This document shows, piece after piece, positions 5,684 through 6,234 of a stretch of 6,234 nucleotides of DNA; the stretch's first letter is position 1; the number at the start of each line of letters is the position of its first letter. The DNA lies in assembly GCA_904501855.1 (NCBI GenBank), contig CAJGCI010000106.1:1-6234 (forward strand), in the 5' to 3' direction. This stretch comes from Oscillospiraceae bacterium (GTDB lineage Bacteria; Bacillota; Clostridia; Oscillospirales; Oscillospiraceae). A program made the position numbers and the translations under genes. Below the pieces are notes generated by a model, which was not told where the DNA came from, searched no databases, and saw nothing but the letters and a program-made list of their open reading frames with translations.

Positions 5684-5714
5684 AAACCCCGGCGGAACAA
5701 GGTGTCTGCCGGGG
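5684..5714 (-). terminator. Hairpin after the PurN-like gene, weak intrinsic terminator
   Basis: Read on the minus strand, CCCCGGCAGA (5714-5705) pairs with TCCGCCGGGG (5696-5687), ten pairs including one G-T, around an 8-nt loop, and is followed by TTTATGC. It starts about 6 bp after the PurN-like stop. The U tract is short, so partial read-through into the nuclease gene is plausible. Confidence 0.6.
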
Positions 5715-5720
5715 GATCTT

Positions 5721-6234
5721 TTATTTATTACCGGAAATTCGGACGAGATTACCGTCACATTCCAGCTTGTTTGCGCAGAACAGTTTGACCGCTTCCGGAA
5801 GGATGACGGACTCGGCTTCTTCACGGATCCTGGTATAGATTGCCTCCCGGCTCATACCGGGCTCCAGATCTACCGCCTTCTGCAGGATAATGGGTCCGAT
5901 GCCACCGTCTTCTGCGGTGAAATATGCAGTGGCTCCGGCGACTTTGATGCCACGGTCGTGAAGGACCTGATACATGTCTCCCTTGAAGTTTTCAAATGCC
6001 GGGATCAGGCAGGGACAGACTGCAATAATGCGGTTCCGGAATCGTTTGGTCACTTCTCCAAGAGGCATGGAGTAGTCTGCCAGGATCACGAGGTCGATGT
6101 CCATGTCCTTGAGCTTGTTGGATACGGCTTTGCAGTAGCTTGCCGTAGATGGAAAGAGCTCCGGATCCACAACGGTGCCGGCCACACCGGCGGATCTCGC
6201 TTTGCTGAGTGCCGGAGAATCCTCCTGTGGTGCA
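5721..6234 (-). CDS. PurN-like formyltransferase-fold protein lacking catalytic residues, N-terminus cut by window
   Basis: The frame is open through the right edge, so the N-terminal third (glycine-rich GGGTNLQ region) is missing; 170 residues are visible. They align by eye with PurN, the enzyme that formylates glycinamide ribonucleotide (GAR) with 10-formyl-tetrahydrofolate in purine synthesis: ALSKARSAGV, TVVDPELFPS, IDLVILADYSM, CLIPAF, GIKVAGATAYF, GPIILQKAV and a C-terminus like clostridial PurN (ESVILPEAVKLF...LVRISG). The active-site motif NIHPSLxP is instead AVCPCLIP (71-78 of the visible part), changing the catalytic Asn106 and His108 (E. coli numbering) to Ala and Cys, and the DTGP/DGGP Asp144 is Gly111 in EDGGIGPI. 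The region between (ENFKGDMYQ) is about three residues shorter than the usual CGKGYYGLHVHEA. The frame is intact, so this is not an obvious pseudogene; it may be a non-catalytic paralogue. A GTG at 6185 is an internal codon, not the start. I give no gene symbol because activity is doubtful. Confidence 0.82.
   Translation of the reverse strand, partial: APQEDSPALSKARSAGVAGTVVDPELFPSTASYCKAVSNKLKDMDIDLVILADYSMPLGEVTKRFRNRIIAVCPCLIPAFENFKGDMYQVLHDRGIKVAGATAYFTAEDGGIGPIILQKAVDLEPGMSREAIYTRIREEAESVILPEAVKLFCANKLECDGNLVRISGNK

Noticed and set aside
4354..5700. Nuclease start at 5700
   Set aside because: It would add 17 residues that include the ribosome binding site region and would bury the lipoprotein signal; ATG 5649 fits both signals.
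6183..6185. GTG as start of a 154-residue PurN-like protein
   Set aside because: The PurN-like match (ALSKARSAG) continues upstream in the same frame to the window edge, so this GTG is an internal Val codon.

Overview
The window looks like part of a Clostridia-type Firmicute chromosome, probably a gut Lachnospiraceae or Oscillospiraceae relative. The reasons are strong AGGAGG-type ribosome binding sites, good sigma-A promoters, a HAAS/DUF1700-like membrane operon, a PheB/UPF0735 ACT protein, and an exported protein with S-layer homology (SLH) repeats. Base composition looks moderately above 50% GC by eye. The genus is not identifiable from the sequence alone. No RNA gene, CRISPR array, insertion sequence, prophage or origin is visible, and no stretch over 300 bases lacks a gene.

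Layout. The plus-strand half (1-4287) holds four transcription units: (i) the end of a DMT/EamA-type transporter, cut by the left edge; (ii) a two-gene membrane operon (999-2362) of a HAAS/DUF1700-like protein with a very acidic linker, overlapping by 4 bp a 76-residue single-pass membrane protein, driven by a near-consensus promoter and closed by a terminator; (iii) a monocistronic fucO-type lactaldehyde/1,2-propanediol oxidoreductase with its own promoter and terminator; (iv) a monocistronic ACT-domain protein (PheB family). The minus-strand half (4354-6234) converges on these and shares a bidirectional terminator at about 4291-4339. It holds an exported SLH-repeat DNA/RNA nuclease with a lipoprotein signal and, upstream of it, a PurN-like protein cut by the right edge.

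The genes do not form one pathway. Two themes link some of them. FucO regenerates NAD(P)+ by reducing lactaldehyde, and a Rex-like dyad covers its -10 element, which suggests redox control. The nuclease follows a purine-synthesis-family gene, so nucleic-acid scavenging next to purine metabolism is possible but unproven.

Most interesting points: the PurN-like protein has lost all three canonical catalytic residues; the HAAS-family gene appears to have its best ribosome binding site placed for an ATC start codon; four 11-bp-phased heptamers overlie its promoter; the nuclease combines a lipid anchor, three SLH repeats and an unusual NRCH active-site motif; and FucO has Gly where the E. coli enzyme has its NADP-excluding Asp.
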